From Acanthaster planci (lineage: Eukaryota > Echinodermata > Asteroidea > Valvatida > Acanthasteridae): DNA of 41,773 nt. The notes under the pieces are model-generated. The model worked only from the letters and a program-made list of their open reading frames with translations, did not search any database and was not told where the DNA came from. The translations under genes were made by a program, and so were the position numbers. Shown piece by piece: positions 1-10,616 of this stretch (the first letter of the stretch is position 1; each line of letters opens with the position of its first letter). The stretch lies in NCBI RefSeq assembly GCF_001949145.1, contig NW_019091681.1, forward strand, positions 165,250 to 207,022, read 5' to 3'.

Positions 1-480
1 CAATTTCGTGGCTCTCAGGACTCTCTAATATAGAATATTTTAAGTGTATAACTTTTATTAATGAGCCCGGCGGACATTTATAGGGCCTTTTTGCGAGGGT
101 GCACCCTCAAGCACACCTGTGTTTTGTAATATCCCAGCATTCAAAGGGCTGACTTTAATGCATAAAAAGGAGGAGAAAATAACCAGGATAGGGTTGACAA
201 CAACTTCGTTCCCTTTGTTTTTTGTCGTCGAATAGTATGAAGAAAAAAACACCTTGGCAAAACACAGAGAAATGGAATTTTACATGAATTGAATGCAGAT
301 TGTATCTCATATGACGGAGTAATGAACAGCACAGTTGCATAATAGGATGATAAAATCGCTCATATACAAAGTCAGATAATCTCCTGTCGTACAATATCTA
401 CTGTTACATATTCAACGACATTTAAAATATCTCGCCTGAAATAACGCAGTGATTTTGCTTTACCCTCTGCCCCCTGAAAA
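1..480. repeat. Left-end flank of the array unit (direct repeat of 41340-41640)
   Basis: No gene is seen. From about 110 to 350 the sequence matches 41360-41625 in the same orientation: both carry a block reading tcccagcattcaaagggc, then aggatagggttgacaac, then gcaaaacacagagaaa and catgaattgaatgcagatt. The part near 125-170 also matches 3550-3640. The short ORFs here show no conservation and are treated as chance. This is spacer DNA of a repeated unit, not a coding region. Confidence 0.6.
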
Positions 481-1080
481 CTCCCTTCCTCCATGTGGGG
501 ATTGTAGTCTCCAGGTCAGTTCCTGATCATGCCTGAACCCAAACGTCTTTTTAATGGTAGCTAATGCATCCCCTAGGTCCCCTCTAACTAGATTCCATTG
601 TTCTGCTGTGGAAGTATAATTAATACCACGTCACAAGCCAAACAGCCGACCACCCAGCACACGTCGGTAAACAAAGAGATCCTGTTCTTTATTGCGACCA
701 TATGGGCTCCTTGAGGTAACTGGTCTTTCAAGAATTTTATTCGGCAGCGGTTGGGGTCTGGTTAATGGCAGGTTACAGGCTTTTGGTGTATGTCTGGGGT
801 GAGGATTACAAATTTGACCCACTGAAAAAAAGTTATGACTATATTTGGTGATATCTCAATCGATTTTAATCCCTGCGACATCGACACCTAGGTTTAACAG
901 GCTTATAATTCATATACAATTATTCGTATTTTTTTTATAGATATAGATTAGACATGTATCATAAAGTTGGATGTCGACGGATACGACGTTGAAGTCATAA
1001 AGGGTTCAGCTTAAAATTAGGCTGAAATTTGATTCATCGACCTGTTGGATTACGAATTTGCACTCATTTAAAAAAAATAA
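480..1080 (+). repeat. Shared upstream block of the peptide-gene unit, copy 1
   Basis: This non-coding block precedes gene 1. It recurs before gene 2 (about 3690-4260), in shortened form before gene 3 (about 6810-7200), and as an orphan at 12570-13010. Landmarks are taggtcccctctaacta, accatatgggctcctt, and tatttggtgatatctcaatc. It was duplicated together with the genes, so it is either regulatory DNA carried in the unit or a repeat trapped in it. No ORF is conserved between copies. Confidence 0.6.
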
Positions 1081-1149
1081 AGATATATGTTTCTTGATCC
1101 CTCAATGAAAATCGTTACTACACGACACAGAGAAGCTGACTTCACATCA
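1081..1149 (+). promoter_or_regulatory. Conserved proximal 5' block of gene 1
   Basis: Just upstream of exon 1 lie agatatatgttt, then caatgaaaatcgttac, then TGACTTCACATCA at 1137-1149, 37 nt before the ATG. All four + strand array genes keep the TGACTTCACATCA string 33-38 nt before their ATG. It is probably core promoter or 5'UTR sequence. The TGACTTCA core resembles a CRE/AP-1 half-site, but no factor can be assigned. Confidence 0.45.
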
Positions 1150-1186
1150 TAGTAGTTTTCGTAAGCGACAAGGATTCTCAGCAGCC

Positions 1187-2224
1187 ATGGCGGGTCGTTT
1201 TTGCATGACAGTTTCGGTCATATTTCTTCTGAGCGTTAATCTGGTCGTCCGTACAGATGCTGATGACGTTAGTTCAGGGGAAGCTGCGCGGCAGTGGAAT
1301 CTCGAGGTAAGTAAATATTTTACACAAACAATACAAACAACGGTGATTATAACCAGTACCTCTTTACTATCCGACATGGCTGGTGACTACACTTTCCCTT
1401 ATATCAAATGACCTATATTTAACCAATCACATTTAACCCTCGGTTGGTCTTTAGAAATTTTCGAGAATAGCCACATGTGAGGAGGTGTGACGTGTGAGTT
1501 ACAGTCGGTTGACCGTGCTTCAACTGATACGTCATCGCTGTTCAATGTTCTGATCATATATTTTACGTTTTAATTAAGCCACATTCTTAAATGTATCAAC
1601 TGTCTCTCCTGAAGAACGTATGCGTCGGTGTACACCTGAGGTTTCCTTTGCATTTTTATTTGACACTGTTGTTGGTCTTAAATAAGATATCATATCGATT
1701 CTAATATTAGTACAAGCTTAAGTTGGGGATGCAATGTGACAGAATTGCTTAAAAAACCCTACTGCATTTGGTTGATAATATTTATAATAGTAAAACGTTT
1801 TTGTATAGCGCCAAATCCTCCAAATTTGACGCTCTAGGCGCTTCAAATGCTATCATTAACCCAAAATCGTGACAATGTTAAATTTTATATTACCATTATT
1901 TAACCATTAACAAGTTCAAAACAACCTCGACAAACAATAATGTTAAAAAGCTTCAAAAAGACAAGTTAAGTCAGTCAGGAACACGGAAATTAAATGTAAA
2001 TGTAATTATCATCCAAATACGTTGGGATAACAAGAATTACAGCAAAACCTTTGCTTTTCGTGTCTGTACAGAAAGCGATTCCTGACGCCAGTCTATACGA
2101 GCGTGCGACTCGACAGGAGTCTAACGTCAACCACCTTGACGGTAAAATTCAACGCCGTGGAAAGGTCCAACCGACGGCAGCAATGGTTACAAGGAGAAAG
2201 AGGGTGCATTGGTATTACAGATGA
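1187..2224 (+). CDS. Array peptide gene 1: secreted basic peptide precursor, two exons, 90 aa
   Basis: Exon 1 is 1187-1306 (40 codons) and exon 2 is 2072-2224 (50 codons plus TGA); the 765-nt intron is phase 0 with gtaagt and a ctgtacag acceptor. The start is the ATG in gcagccATGG, which is conserved among copies. Residues 1-25 form a signal peptide (MAGRFCMTVSVIFLL...). VVRTDADD and a short pro-region follow. Exon 2 carries the family core SNVNHLDG then RRGKV, and a furin-like TRRKR before the tail VHWYYR. A possible AATAAA is at 2474-2479. Unlike gene 4 it has no terminal Gly. A further open stretch in the +1 frame downstream of the stop (to 2318) aligns with coding DNA of gene 3. I do not recognise the family; a cationic secreted peptide is inferred from composition. 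Confidence 0.72.
1421..1561 (+). promoter_or_regulatory. Conserved intronic block in gene 1, candidate enhancer
   Basis: The intron holds a block running from cctcggttggtctttagaaa through agccacatgtgaggaggtgt to gagttacagtcggttgacc. It is repeated in genes 2 (about 4592-4735) and 3 (about 7526-7670), and inverted in the exon-less ghost at 30400-30540. CACATGTG is a palindromic E-box. It is more alike across copies than the surrounding intron. An enhancer role is inference. Confidence 0.35.
1800..1850 (+). repeat. Short inverted-repeat element (tagcgcc...ggcgct) in intron 1
   Basis: The element reads tttgtatagcgccaaatcc, then ccaaatttgacgctctaggc, then gcttcaaa. The agcgcc and ggcgct ends can pair as a small hairpin. 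Equivalent copies lie at about 4920-4970 and 7857-7905, and inverted at about 30148-30200. Its presence at equivalent intron positions means it was duplicated with the gene. It resembles a short interspersed element rather than a gene part. Confidence 0.4.
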
Positions 2225-3083
2225 ATATGGATTTTCACCAGAACATAACGGAGTGCATTCAGTATATTGTAAAACGTTCCTTTTTCTGTGCACCCGTTTC
2301 GTAGAAAGACAATCGTAGTTACATGTGGAAGATTTTCCGTATATTGAAATGGAAAATACGATTTACACTGCCGTATACTTCTGTTGTAAAATTACGGCTG
2401 TAACTTATTTCACAAATAGAGGTCTGATTTTTTTTAGTTGTTCTGCAATTTCATACTGTTCTGCAATATGCCTAATAAACCTGGGCCCACTTTTAATTTA
2501 AAAGTATTGAAAGATTTAATTCTTTAATCATTAAAAAAATCATGTATGCTTTTCTGTCAATCCAGGGAGCCGTTGCTGTGATGTTATTTCCTGACATAGG
2601 CCTAAGAGGACAATTTGCCTTATTTTTGGAACACTGTATCTCAACTGCGTAAATCTGGAGGCTCTTTGCAAAGAACTGTTATTAATCCTGGCTCTGATTT
2701 CGGTGTACAGACAGCTAAATATGTCATTTCTGGTGAGAGTAGGGAGTTTGCATTCAACATGCGAGAGGATTGATATTTAGTGCAAACTGTTATTCAAAAC
2801 TGGCACTGTTTTAGCCGAGAGAACGCAAAACATGGAATTTCCGGAGACACTGCAGTTGGGAGTTGGCAATAAACGGGCCAGAGAATTCATTGCGTCAACC
2901 AATCTGATGTGAAGAGTAATGCTCAATTTGAAAACGTTTTTAAAACTATTTGCATTTTCACACCTGCTGGGATGCATATTTATTCGTCAGTGTTAATAGC
3001 AATCAGAATGTATGAACTGACGTCTTCCCCTCAGTCAGGTGGCGCTGAACTCCTTGTTATGTGCTCGCCCAACCTCTGGCTGT
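2225..3083. other. 3' flank of gene 1, no gene seen
   Basis: This is AT-rich non-coding DNA. The first ~350 nt align with the 3' flanks of genes 2, 3 and 4; the string gttgctgtgatgt near 2571 has counterparts at 5832, 8749 and 11751. Nothing else is conserved enough to call. Confidence 0.5.
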
Positions 3084-3362
3084 TTTGCCCCTCTTCGCTC
3101 TCCACCTCGGTCTTGTGTTGTTCCACTCCTCGTTCTCAACGTGCTCCACCTCGGTCTCGTGTTGCTCAACTCCTCGTTCTCAGCGTACTCCACCTCGGTC
3201 TAGTGTTGCTTCACTACTCGTTCTCAATGCTCCACCCCAGTCTGTTGTTGCTCGACTCCTCGTTCTCAGCGTACTCCACCTCGGTCTAGTGTTGCTTCAC
3301 TACTCGTTCTAATTAGCGTGCTCCACCCCAGTCTGTTGCTGCTCGAATCCTCGTTCTAAGTG
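3084..3362 (+). repeat. 44-bp minisatellite tract I, about six units
   Basis: The unit is about 44 bp: gctccacctcggtctagtgt then tgctccactcctcgttctca then gcgt. Each unit is built of two diverged ~22-bp halves, both starting gctccac. The long open frames over this tract are the repeat read in frame, not genes. The same unit makes tracts at 5969-6134 and 40270-40740. Confidence 0.85.
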
Positions 3363-4260
3363 TGTGCCTCCTAAGTATAGTCTTACCCAGCACCTTGTTA
3401 TATTCCTTTTTTCGTAGGCCCCTAGGTTATTCGTTGACTCACCTACAATGCTGGTCTGGTCCCATTCAGCTGACCTGGCCACAAACGCATTTGGCAACGC
3501 CAAGTGGTCAGTTCGAACAGTACCAAGCGTCAAACATTGAAGCCCGGCCGTGTTTTGTAATATCCCAGCATGCAAAGGGCACTGTGTTTCGCCTTGTTCA
3601 TACAAATGTGACAATGTCCCATGGGGACTTTGATGCATAAAAAATAACGCAGCGATTTTGCTTTACCCTCTGAGCAGACTCCGCCCCCTAAAAATACCCT
3701 TCCTCCATGTGGTGATTGTAGTCTCCAGGTCAGTTCCTCGTCATGCCTGAACCCATACGACTGTTTTATGGTAGCTAATGCATCTCCTAGGTCCCCTCTA
3801 ACTAGATTCCATTATTCTGCCGTGGAAGTATAATCAATACCACGTCACAAGCCAAACAGCAGACCAGTCAGCACATGTCGGTAAACAAAGAGATCCAGTT
3901 CCTGATAGCGACCATATGGGCTCCTTGGGGTGACTGATCTTTCAAGAATGTTAACTCGGCTGGGTCTGGTCAATGGCAGTTACAGGCTTTTGGTGTATGC
4001 CAGGGGTGAGAATTACAAAGATGGCCCACTGAAAAAAGTTATGACCATATTTGGTGATATCTCAATCGATTAACAGGCATATAATTTATATATGCAATTA
4101 TTCCTATTTTTAGATTGCAAATAGATTTGACATGTATCATAAAGTTGGATATAAACAAACACGACGTTGAAGTGATAAAAGGTTCAGCCTAATGTTACTC
4201 TAAATTTTGTTTCATCGGCCCGGATGTTGGATTACTACTTTGTTGTCATTTAAAAATATG
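3362..4260. repeat. Spacer between units 1 and 2, with upstream block copy 2
   Basis: 3362-3650 matches 40738-40960 in the same orientation (caccttgttatattcc; ccacaaacgcatttggcaac; acagtaccaag; gtcaaacatt). In both places this segment directly follows the minisatellite. 3640-4260 is the second copy of the shared upstream block described at 480-1080. No coding region is supported. Confidence 0.6.
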
Positions 4261-4330
4261 AAGATATATGTTTCTCGACCACTCAATGAAAATCGTTACT
4301 ACATTACACACTGAAGTTGACTTCACATCA
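4261..4330 (+). promoter_or_regulatory. Conserved proximal 5' block of gene 2
   Basis: agatatatgttt, caatgaaaatcgttac and TGACTTCACATCA (4318-4330, 38 nt before the ATG) are in the same order and spacing as in gene 1. Confidence 0.45.
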
Positions 4331-4368
4331 TCCTAGTTTTCCTGTATAAACGAGGATTTTCAGCTGCC

Positions 4369-5492
4369 ATGGCGGGTCGTCTTTGCCCGACAGTTTTGGT
4401 CATATTTTTTCTGAGCGTCAGTCTGGTCGTCCGTACAGATGCTGATGAGTCTGACGTTACTTCAGAGGAAGCTGCGCTTCAGAGGAATCTGGAGGTAAAT
4501 AAATATTTTACACAAACTCTGGTGATTATGCCCAGTACTTCTTTTACTATCCGACATGGTTAGTATGTAGAATACTGCTTACATGCCCTATGTTTAACCA
4601 ATCTTATTTAACCCTCGGTTGGTCTTTACAAATTATCGAAAATAGCCACATGTGAGGAGGTGTGGCGTGCGAGTTACAGTCGGTTAACCATGCTTCAACT
4701 GATACGTCAGCGATATTCAATGTTCTGATCATATATTGTACATTTTAAGCCACATTTCTTAAGGTATGAAGTTGTCTCTTCAAGAACATATGCATCGGTG
4801 TGCCCCTGAGGTTTCCTTTGCATTTTTATTTGACAAAGTTGTTGCTCTTACATAACCTATCATGTTTATTTCAATATTAGTACAATGACTTTTTTCTTAA
4901 TAATTATATAATAAAATGTTTTTGTATAGCGCCAAAATCGCCAAATTTGACGCTCTAGGCGCTTCAATTACTATCATTAACCCTAAATCAGCAATTTCAA
5001 ATAAACTAGACAACTACGAAACTTAAAGAAATTTCAGATAGACAGTTAAGCCTGTCAGGAATGCAAACCTAAATCTGAATTTAAGGCATTACACTTCAAA
5101 TACAAGTTTTTTAAAGAAAAAAGTTTGAACAAAAGAGAAACACGTTTACCAACATGTAAGGACACCGTAGGAGCAAGAGCCCACGGGAGACGTGGACAAA
5201 ATCAGAGACCTAAACAACAAGCAGATAGACAGACACCTAGCAGTGGACAAAAAATTCAAAACCAAATCGAAATATTAACGTCCAGGTGTAATTATCAGTC
5301 AAATAAGCTGGGATGACTAGAATTATTGCAAAATCTGTTTTCCTGTCTGTACAGAGAGCTATTCGTGACGCCGGCCTCAACGATTGTGCGACTCGAGGGG
5401 TGAACGTCAACCATCTTGACGGTTACATGCAACGCCATGGAAAGGTCCGAACGGTTAGATGGAGAAGACGGAAGTATTACGGCCGCGAATAA
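4369..5492 (+). CDS. Array peptide gene 2: secreted basic peptide precursor, two exons, 87 aa
   Basis: Exon 1 is 4369-4494 (42 codons) and exon 2 is 5355-5492 (45 codons plus TAA); the 860-nt intron is phase 0, donor gtaaat, acceptor ctgtacag. The signal peptide MAGRLCPTVLVIFFLSVSLV is followed by an acidic stretch, DADESDVTSEEAALQ. Exon 2 runs from RAIRDAGLNDCATRG through NVNHLDG and QRHGKV to a basic cluster RWRRRK and tail YYGRE. YYGR could be an amidation site after basic cleavage. The stop TAA lies inside an AATAAA at 5488-5493. It differs from gene 3 in exon 1 by only two residues. The role (cationic host-defence or signalling peptide) is inference. Confidence 0.75.
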
Positions 5493-5968
5493 AAGTGGAC
5501 TTTCACCGGGACATAACGGAGAGCATTCTGTGTATTCAAAACGTTCTTGGTTTCATGTACCCGTTTCGTAGAGCAATCTTAGTTACATTTGAAAGATTCT
5601 CCGTATATCGAAATGCAGAATATGATTTACACAGCCGCACCTCTGTTGTTAAAGTGTAGCTACAATTTGTTTCACGAAGACGAATTTCGAATAGAAATAG
5701 TTTGTCTGCAATTTCATACTCTTCTTCAGTATACTAGAAAATCTGTGCCCACCTTTGGGTTAAAGATATTAAAAAGATATAATTCTTTAATCATTTGAAA
5801 GTCATCCATGCTTTTCTGGCAACCCATGGCGCTGTTGCTGGGATGTCATTGTGGGAAGATTTGGTTTAGTGCATAGGTTGTTCCATTCGAATAGCGCATC
5901 CATAATTTACTCACTGAAAGCATTTTTGAGAACAGGCTAATAATTTTGCTTACTGCAATGCATTTACT
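5493..5968. other. 3' flank of gene 2, no gene seen
   Basis: The first 120 nt align with the coding tail and 3'UTR of gene 3 (ggacataacggagagcat; gttcttggtttcat), so they are 3'UTR here. The rest is AT-rich, ending at a single n (5969). Confidence 0.5.
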
Positions 5969-6134
5969 NCTCCACCTCGGTCTAGTGTTGCTCCACTCCT
6001 CGTTCTAAGCGTGCTCCACCTCGGTCTAGTGTTGCTCCACTCCTCGTTCTCAGTGTGCTCCACCTCGGTCTAGTGTTGCTCCCCTCCTCGTTCTCAGCGT
6101 GCTCCACCTCGGTCTAGTGTTGCTCCACTCCTCA
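5969..6134 (+). repeat. 44-bp minisatellite tract II, just under four units
   Basis: Four near-identical copies of the 44-bp unit start immediately after an isolated n at 5969. That n probably marks a join where the repeat was collapsed or not spanned, so the true copy number is uncertain. Confidence 0.85.
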
Positions 6135-7200
6135 TTTTCTTTACGCCCCGTATTTTTCTTGGGCCCCGGACACAGTGCCTACTCTGATTGCTACCTTGCT
6201 CAATTTGATACTATTGGCTTTCATATTGCTCTTACAATACGGAACTTTCCCTAGGACTAACCAAATCCACTTACAAAACAGGATAAATGACTGTCCAATG
6301 AATAGAAGGTAACATCCTTTGTTCTGTGAGTGTTCTGTCTTCAAAAAGTTCAACATGTAGAGCGATTCCTTTGACAAAACTTGGAGAAAAGTGTAATTAA
6401 TTGAAAGCGGTATGTATCTAATGTTGCTGCTTACCGAGCAGCGAAGTTTCATAAGGTAATGGAAAATTGTTCAAATGAAAACTACAAAAAAAAAAGAAGG
6501 TCAAATGGAGCCTGTGTGGTACAGTGGTCTGCTGGAGCATTTAACCGGTATTTCATGCAAGTGCTGTTTCACGTTATCTGTATTAAGTGCCATTTAAACA
6601 GATGGGCCATTAACGGAATAACGCTTGATTTGAGCCGTAATTTGCCTGAATAGGCCTCGAATTTGTAATTAACTTGTAATTACTAATTCGTAATCAGATG
6701 ACATTATTAAATGGTAAGTACCGGTACAATATTGAAGTCATAACGGAGTGAAATCTGACATTAGGCTGCCATTTGCTTCATACACTTAAATGTTGAACTA
6801 CCACTTTCAAAACCATATGGACTCCTTGAGGTGACTGATCTTTCAAGAATTTTAACTTGGCAGCTGTTGGGGTCTGGCCAATGGCAGGTTTCAGGCTTTT
6901 GGTGTATGCCTGGGGTGAGGATTACAAATTTGATCCACTGAAAAAAAGTTATGACTATATTTGGTGATATCTCAATCGATTTTAATCCCCGCGACATCGA
7001 CACCTGGGTTTAACAGGCTTATAATTCATACATGTAATTATTCCTATTTTTAGTTCGCAAATAGATTTGACATGTTTCACAAAGTAGGATATAAACAGAC
7101 ACAACGTTGAAGACATAAAAGGTTCAGCCTAATGTTAGTTTTGCTTCATCTACACGGATGTTGGATTACTACTTTGTTGTCATTTGAAAATATGAAGATA
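6135..7200. other. Spacer between units 2 and 3
   Basis: 6135-6780 is unlike the other spacers and shows no supported gene. The minus-strand open frame at 6452-6141 has no signal peptide, splice partner or paralogue. From about 6810 the shared upstream block resumes (ctccttgaggtgactgatct; tttggtgatatctcaatcg), lacking its first ~250 nt. Confidence 0.5.
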
Positions 7201-7264
7201 TAGGTTTCTCGACCACTCGATGAAAATCGTTACTATATTACACACTGAAGTTGACTTCACATCA
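7201..7264 (+). promoter_or_regulatory. Conserved proximal 5' block of gene 3
   Basis: gatgaaaatcgttac and TGACTTCACATCA (7252-7264, 38 nt before the ATG) are as in genes 1 and 2. Confidence 0.45.
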
Positions 7265-7302
7265 TCCTAGTTTTCCTGTATAAACGAGGATTCTCAGCTG
7301 TC

Positions 7303-8492
7303 ATGGCGGGTCGTTTTTGCCTGACAGTTTTGGTCATATTTTTTCTGAGCGTCAGTCTGGTCGTCCGTACAGATGCTGATGAGTCTGACGTTACTTCAGA
7401 GGAAGCTGCGCTTCAGAGGAATCTGGAGGTAAATAAATATTCTACACAAACACTGGTGATTATGCCCCGTACTTCTTTTACTATCCGACATGGTTAGTAT
7501 GTAGAATACCGCTTACATGCCCTATGTTTAACTAATCTTATTTAACCCTCGGTTGGTCTTTACAAATTATCGAAAATAGCCACATGTGAGGAGGTGTGGC
7601 GTGCGAGTTACAGTCGGTTGACCATACTTCCACTGATACGTGAGCGATATTCAATGTTCTGATCATATATTGTACATTTTAAGCCACATTTTTAATGTAT
7701 CAACTGTGTCTCCTCAAGAACATATGCATCGGTGTGCCCCTGAGGTTTTCTTTGCATTTTCATTTGACATTGTTGTTGCTCTTACATAACCTATCATGTT
7801 TATTTCAATAATAGTACAATGACTTTTTTCTTAATAATAATTATATAATAAAATGTTTTTGTATAGTGCCACAAATGGCCAAATTTGACGCTATAGGCGC
7901 TTCAATTACTATCATTTACCCTAAACCAGTAATTTCAAAACAAACTAGACAACTACGAAGCTTAAAGAAACTTCAGATAGACAGTTAAGCTTGTCAGGAA
8001 TGCAAAACGTAATCTGAATTTAATGCATTGCACTTCAAATACAAGTTTTTCAAAGAGTGTAAACTCAAAAAAATATTAAACAAAAGAGAAACACGTTTAC
8101 CGACATATGAGGACACGGTAGGAGCAAGACCCCACGGGAGACGTGGACAAAATCAGAGACCTAAACAACGAGGAGATAGACAAACACCTAGAAGTGGACA
8201 AAAACTTAAAACGTCCGGATGTAATAATTTATCAGCCAAATAAGCTGGGATGACTAGAATTATTGCAAAATCTGTTTTCCTGTCTGTACAGAGAGCTATT
8301 CGGGACGCCGGTCTCAACGATTGTGCGACTCGAGGGGTGAACGTCAACCGTCTTGACGGTGACATACATCGCCATGGAAAGGTCCGAAAGGTTAGAAGGA
8401 GAAGACGGAAGTATTACGGCCACGGTGGACTTCCACCGGAACAAAACGGAGAGCATTCAAAACGTTCTTGGTTTCATACATCCGTTTCGTAG
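7303..8492 (+). CDS. Array peptide gene 3: strongly basic secreted peptide with extended tail, two exons, 108 aa
   Basis: Exon 1 is 7303-7428 (42 codons) and exon 2 is 8292-8492 (66 codons plus TAG); the 863-nt intron is phase 0. The signal peptide MAGRFCLTVLVIFFLSVSLV and acidic DESDVTSEEA pro-region are almost identical to gene 2. Exon 2 starts RAIRDAGLNDCATRG, then NVNRLDG, HRHGKV and the basic run RKVRRRRRKYYG. The first 40 residues of exon 2 hold 14 Arg/Lys against 4 Asp. A further 23 residues (including GLPPEQNGEHSKR) follow where genes 1, 2 and 4 have stopped. The extension results from small length differences just after YYG. A possible AATAAA is at 8594-8599, 102 nt past the stop. 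Confidence 0.75.
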
Positions 8493-9265
8493 AGCAATCT
8501 TAGTTACATTTGGAAGATTTTCCGAATATTGACATGCAGAATATGATTTACACAGCTGCACCTCTGTTGTTAAAATGCAGCTGAAATTTGTTTAATAAAG
8601 ACGAATTACGAATAGATATTTTTTCTTCAAATTTCATTCTCTTCTTCATCATACTACAAAATCTGTGCCCAACTTTCCGTTAAAGGTACTGAAAGACTTA
8701 ATTCTTTAATCATTCAAAATTCTCCATGCTTTTCATGCAACCCGGGACGCAGTTGCTGTGATGTCATTCAGGGGAGATTTGGCTTAGCAATACGTTTTTC
8801 CATTCGAATTGTGCACACATAATTTACTCAATGGAAATATCTCTGCAAAAGCGCTGACAACTTGCTCATTACAATGCATTTACACAACAATGAATATCTA
8901 AAGAACCGAAAATGTCTGACAACAAAATCTGTCAAACTTCAGTCAGTTAGTTTCTGTGTACAAACCGATGTAACACTGAATTGTTCTTAATAGGAGAGCA
9001 TCACAGACTCGCTCATTGATATGGAAATGCTTTGAGATCTTTGAAGAAAAGGATTCAATTACAAACCAGTTGTACCTATCATTTAATGAAGTAGCATCAT
9101 CCCGAAACTGGTTATGTATTAAAATGCTCCCTATTTTATTGAGATGTTTTCGTTTCCATGGAAACGAGTATATTTCACTAGGCTTGGGGAACATATTACT
9201 TTACCTGTTTAAATATTCGGTCTGTATAGGAAGAGAGCCGTTAATGTATCCAGAAATATATAAAA
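8493..9265. other. 3' flank of gene 3, no gene seen
   Basis: 8493-8760 aligns with the 3' flanks of genes 1 and 2. 9120-9200 (tttccatggaaacgag; ttcactaggctt) aligns with 12255-12300, the equivalent place after gene 4. The open frame through 9016-9372 lacks an ATG and is not conserved at 12 kb, so it is not called. Confidence 0.5.
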
Positions 9266-9360
9266 AGTACTGTTCCACTCCTTATTGTGAATCTGGTCTT
9301 CCTCAGTCTACTGGAGTCTCCTCGTTTTACTATCGCTCCTGCCCTCGTTCTAAGCATGCG
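9266..9360 (+). repeat. Degenerate minisatellite remnant (also at 12405-12490)
   Basis: The sequence gttccactccttattg, then ctggtcttcctcagtctac, then gctcctgccctcgttctaag is about two degraded 44-bp units. The same degraded form occurs at 12405-12490 and, inverted, at 31935-32045. These three are closer to each other than to the clean tracts. Confidence 0.55.
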
Positions 9361-10560
9361 CCCAAAAGTTAAAATGCATTGCCATCGTCAAAGAAGATAT
9401 AGGATAGCAGGATTTTCTTAACCTTGCTCGGCCAAGCACTGAGCGAAAATAGGTAGCACGTTTTCAGCACGTCCAGGATCAAACGCGCATGAACGTGGGC
9501 GCGCTCCCACCAAGGGACATCTTTTGCTGTGTAAAACTGCGCTTTCATCTGTTCCTTCTCCGTAAAGGCTACGTAGCTGTAATTCATAAACAGAATGAAA
9601 TGTCAGGATGGAAATGAGCAGCTGTAGAAACGAATTTATGTCAACGGTATTTCGAAAATTCCCTTTTCAGCTAGAATTCATAATTTTATTTTCCATCGAC
9701 CTCCCCAGGTCCTTCGGGCTAACCCTCAAGAGACCATAGGATTCCTAAGGACCTCAACATCAAAGCCCTATGATGACAGAAAGAAGCAAGACTTAAACGT
9801 TAACTGATGATGATGGTGTTTACAGACACACCAAGTTTTAAAAAGATTAGGCTTGTAGCAGTCAAATCTCTACAAGGGTACAATCTGCTCCATCCAGCTG
9901 TTTTCGGGTTAAGAGACCACTGGAACGAGGTTTCTTCTAAATCTCCATGTTTATCGGACTGCTTTTTCTAGAAATGATTCTGAAATATATCTGTCCAAAG
10001 AATATAGACCTACTAGCCGTAGATCTGGCCCCAGACATTGTATGCCCCGCAGGGGGTAATCTAGTACTCAAAATGATCACGTGAACCCTAGGGCCTGTAC
10101 TCCGTTTCTCAGAACTGATAATGAGGTTTTCACAGACGCTTCGGTCATTCTTATTCAATGGTCATTCTCATTAATTCTCTTAATGAGCACTTAATAAAAT
10201 GGGGGAACGAAGGACCACTTGATAGATAGTTTAAAAATACTAGTACTATTCAAGATATATATTCAGTGGCATATTCAATAGATGCAGGATGACTGTACGG
10301 CCTACAATGTCATGCCTAAAATAGAGCGACACGTTTGCTTTGATGGGGCTCTGAAGTCATAATTAATTTGCATTTAGCTAAGACACGAACTATTAAATCA
10401 ACGTAAAACCCATACGACACTAGAGTCATAAAAGGGTCGGTCTCAAATTAGGCTCGAATTGGAATCATTGGCCCGGATGTTGAATTACGACTTTGAAGTC
10501 AGGTACAACGTTCATAATAAACTTTGCTAGACCACTCACTGAAAATCGTTTCTACATGGA
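9361..10560. repeat. Spacer before gene 4, duplicated at 12490-13650
   Basis: Landmarks include aaaataggtagcacgttttc, agcacgtccagg, and aagagaccactggaacgag, each with a counterpart at 13066-13500. No coding region is supported. From about 10330 it passes into gene 4's proximal promoter. Confidence 0.5.
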
Positions 10561-10570
10561 GCATCGAGGT

Positions 10571-10583
10571 TGACTTCACATCA
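10571..10583 (+). promoter_or_regulatory. Conserved TGACTTCACATCA of gene 4
   Basis: This is the fourth exact copy of the string, 33 nt before the ATG, although most of the sequence further upstream differs from genes 1-3. Survival of this short string alone argues for function. Confidence 0.45.
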
Positions 10584-10616
10584 GCGTAGTTTTCGTGTTG
10601 ACGACTCTCAGCAGCC

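Noticed and set aside
2909-3312. Open frames of 83-126 codons over 3.0-3.3 kb
   Set aside because: They are the 44-bp minisatellite read through; periodic Ser/Leu/Val-rich translations repeat with the DNA unit.
9016-9372. 118-codon + strand open frame
   Set aside because: It begins on ATT, runs into a degraded minisatellite, and the related DNA at 12.0-12.4 kb is not open.
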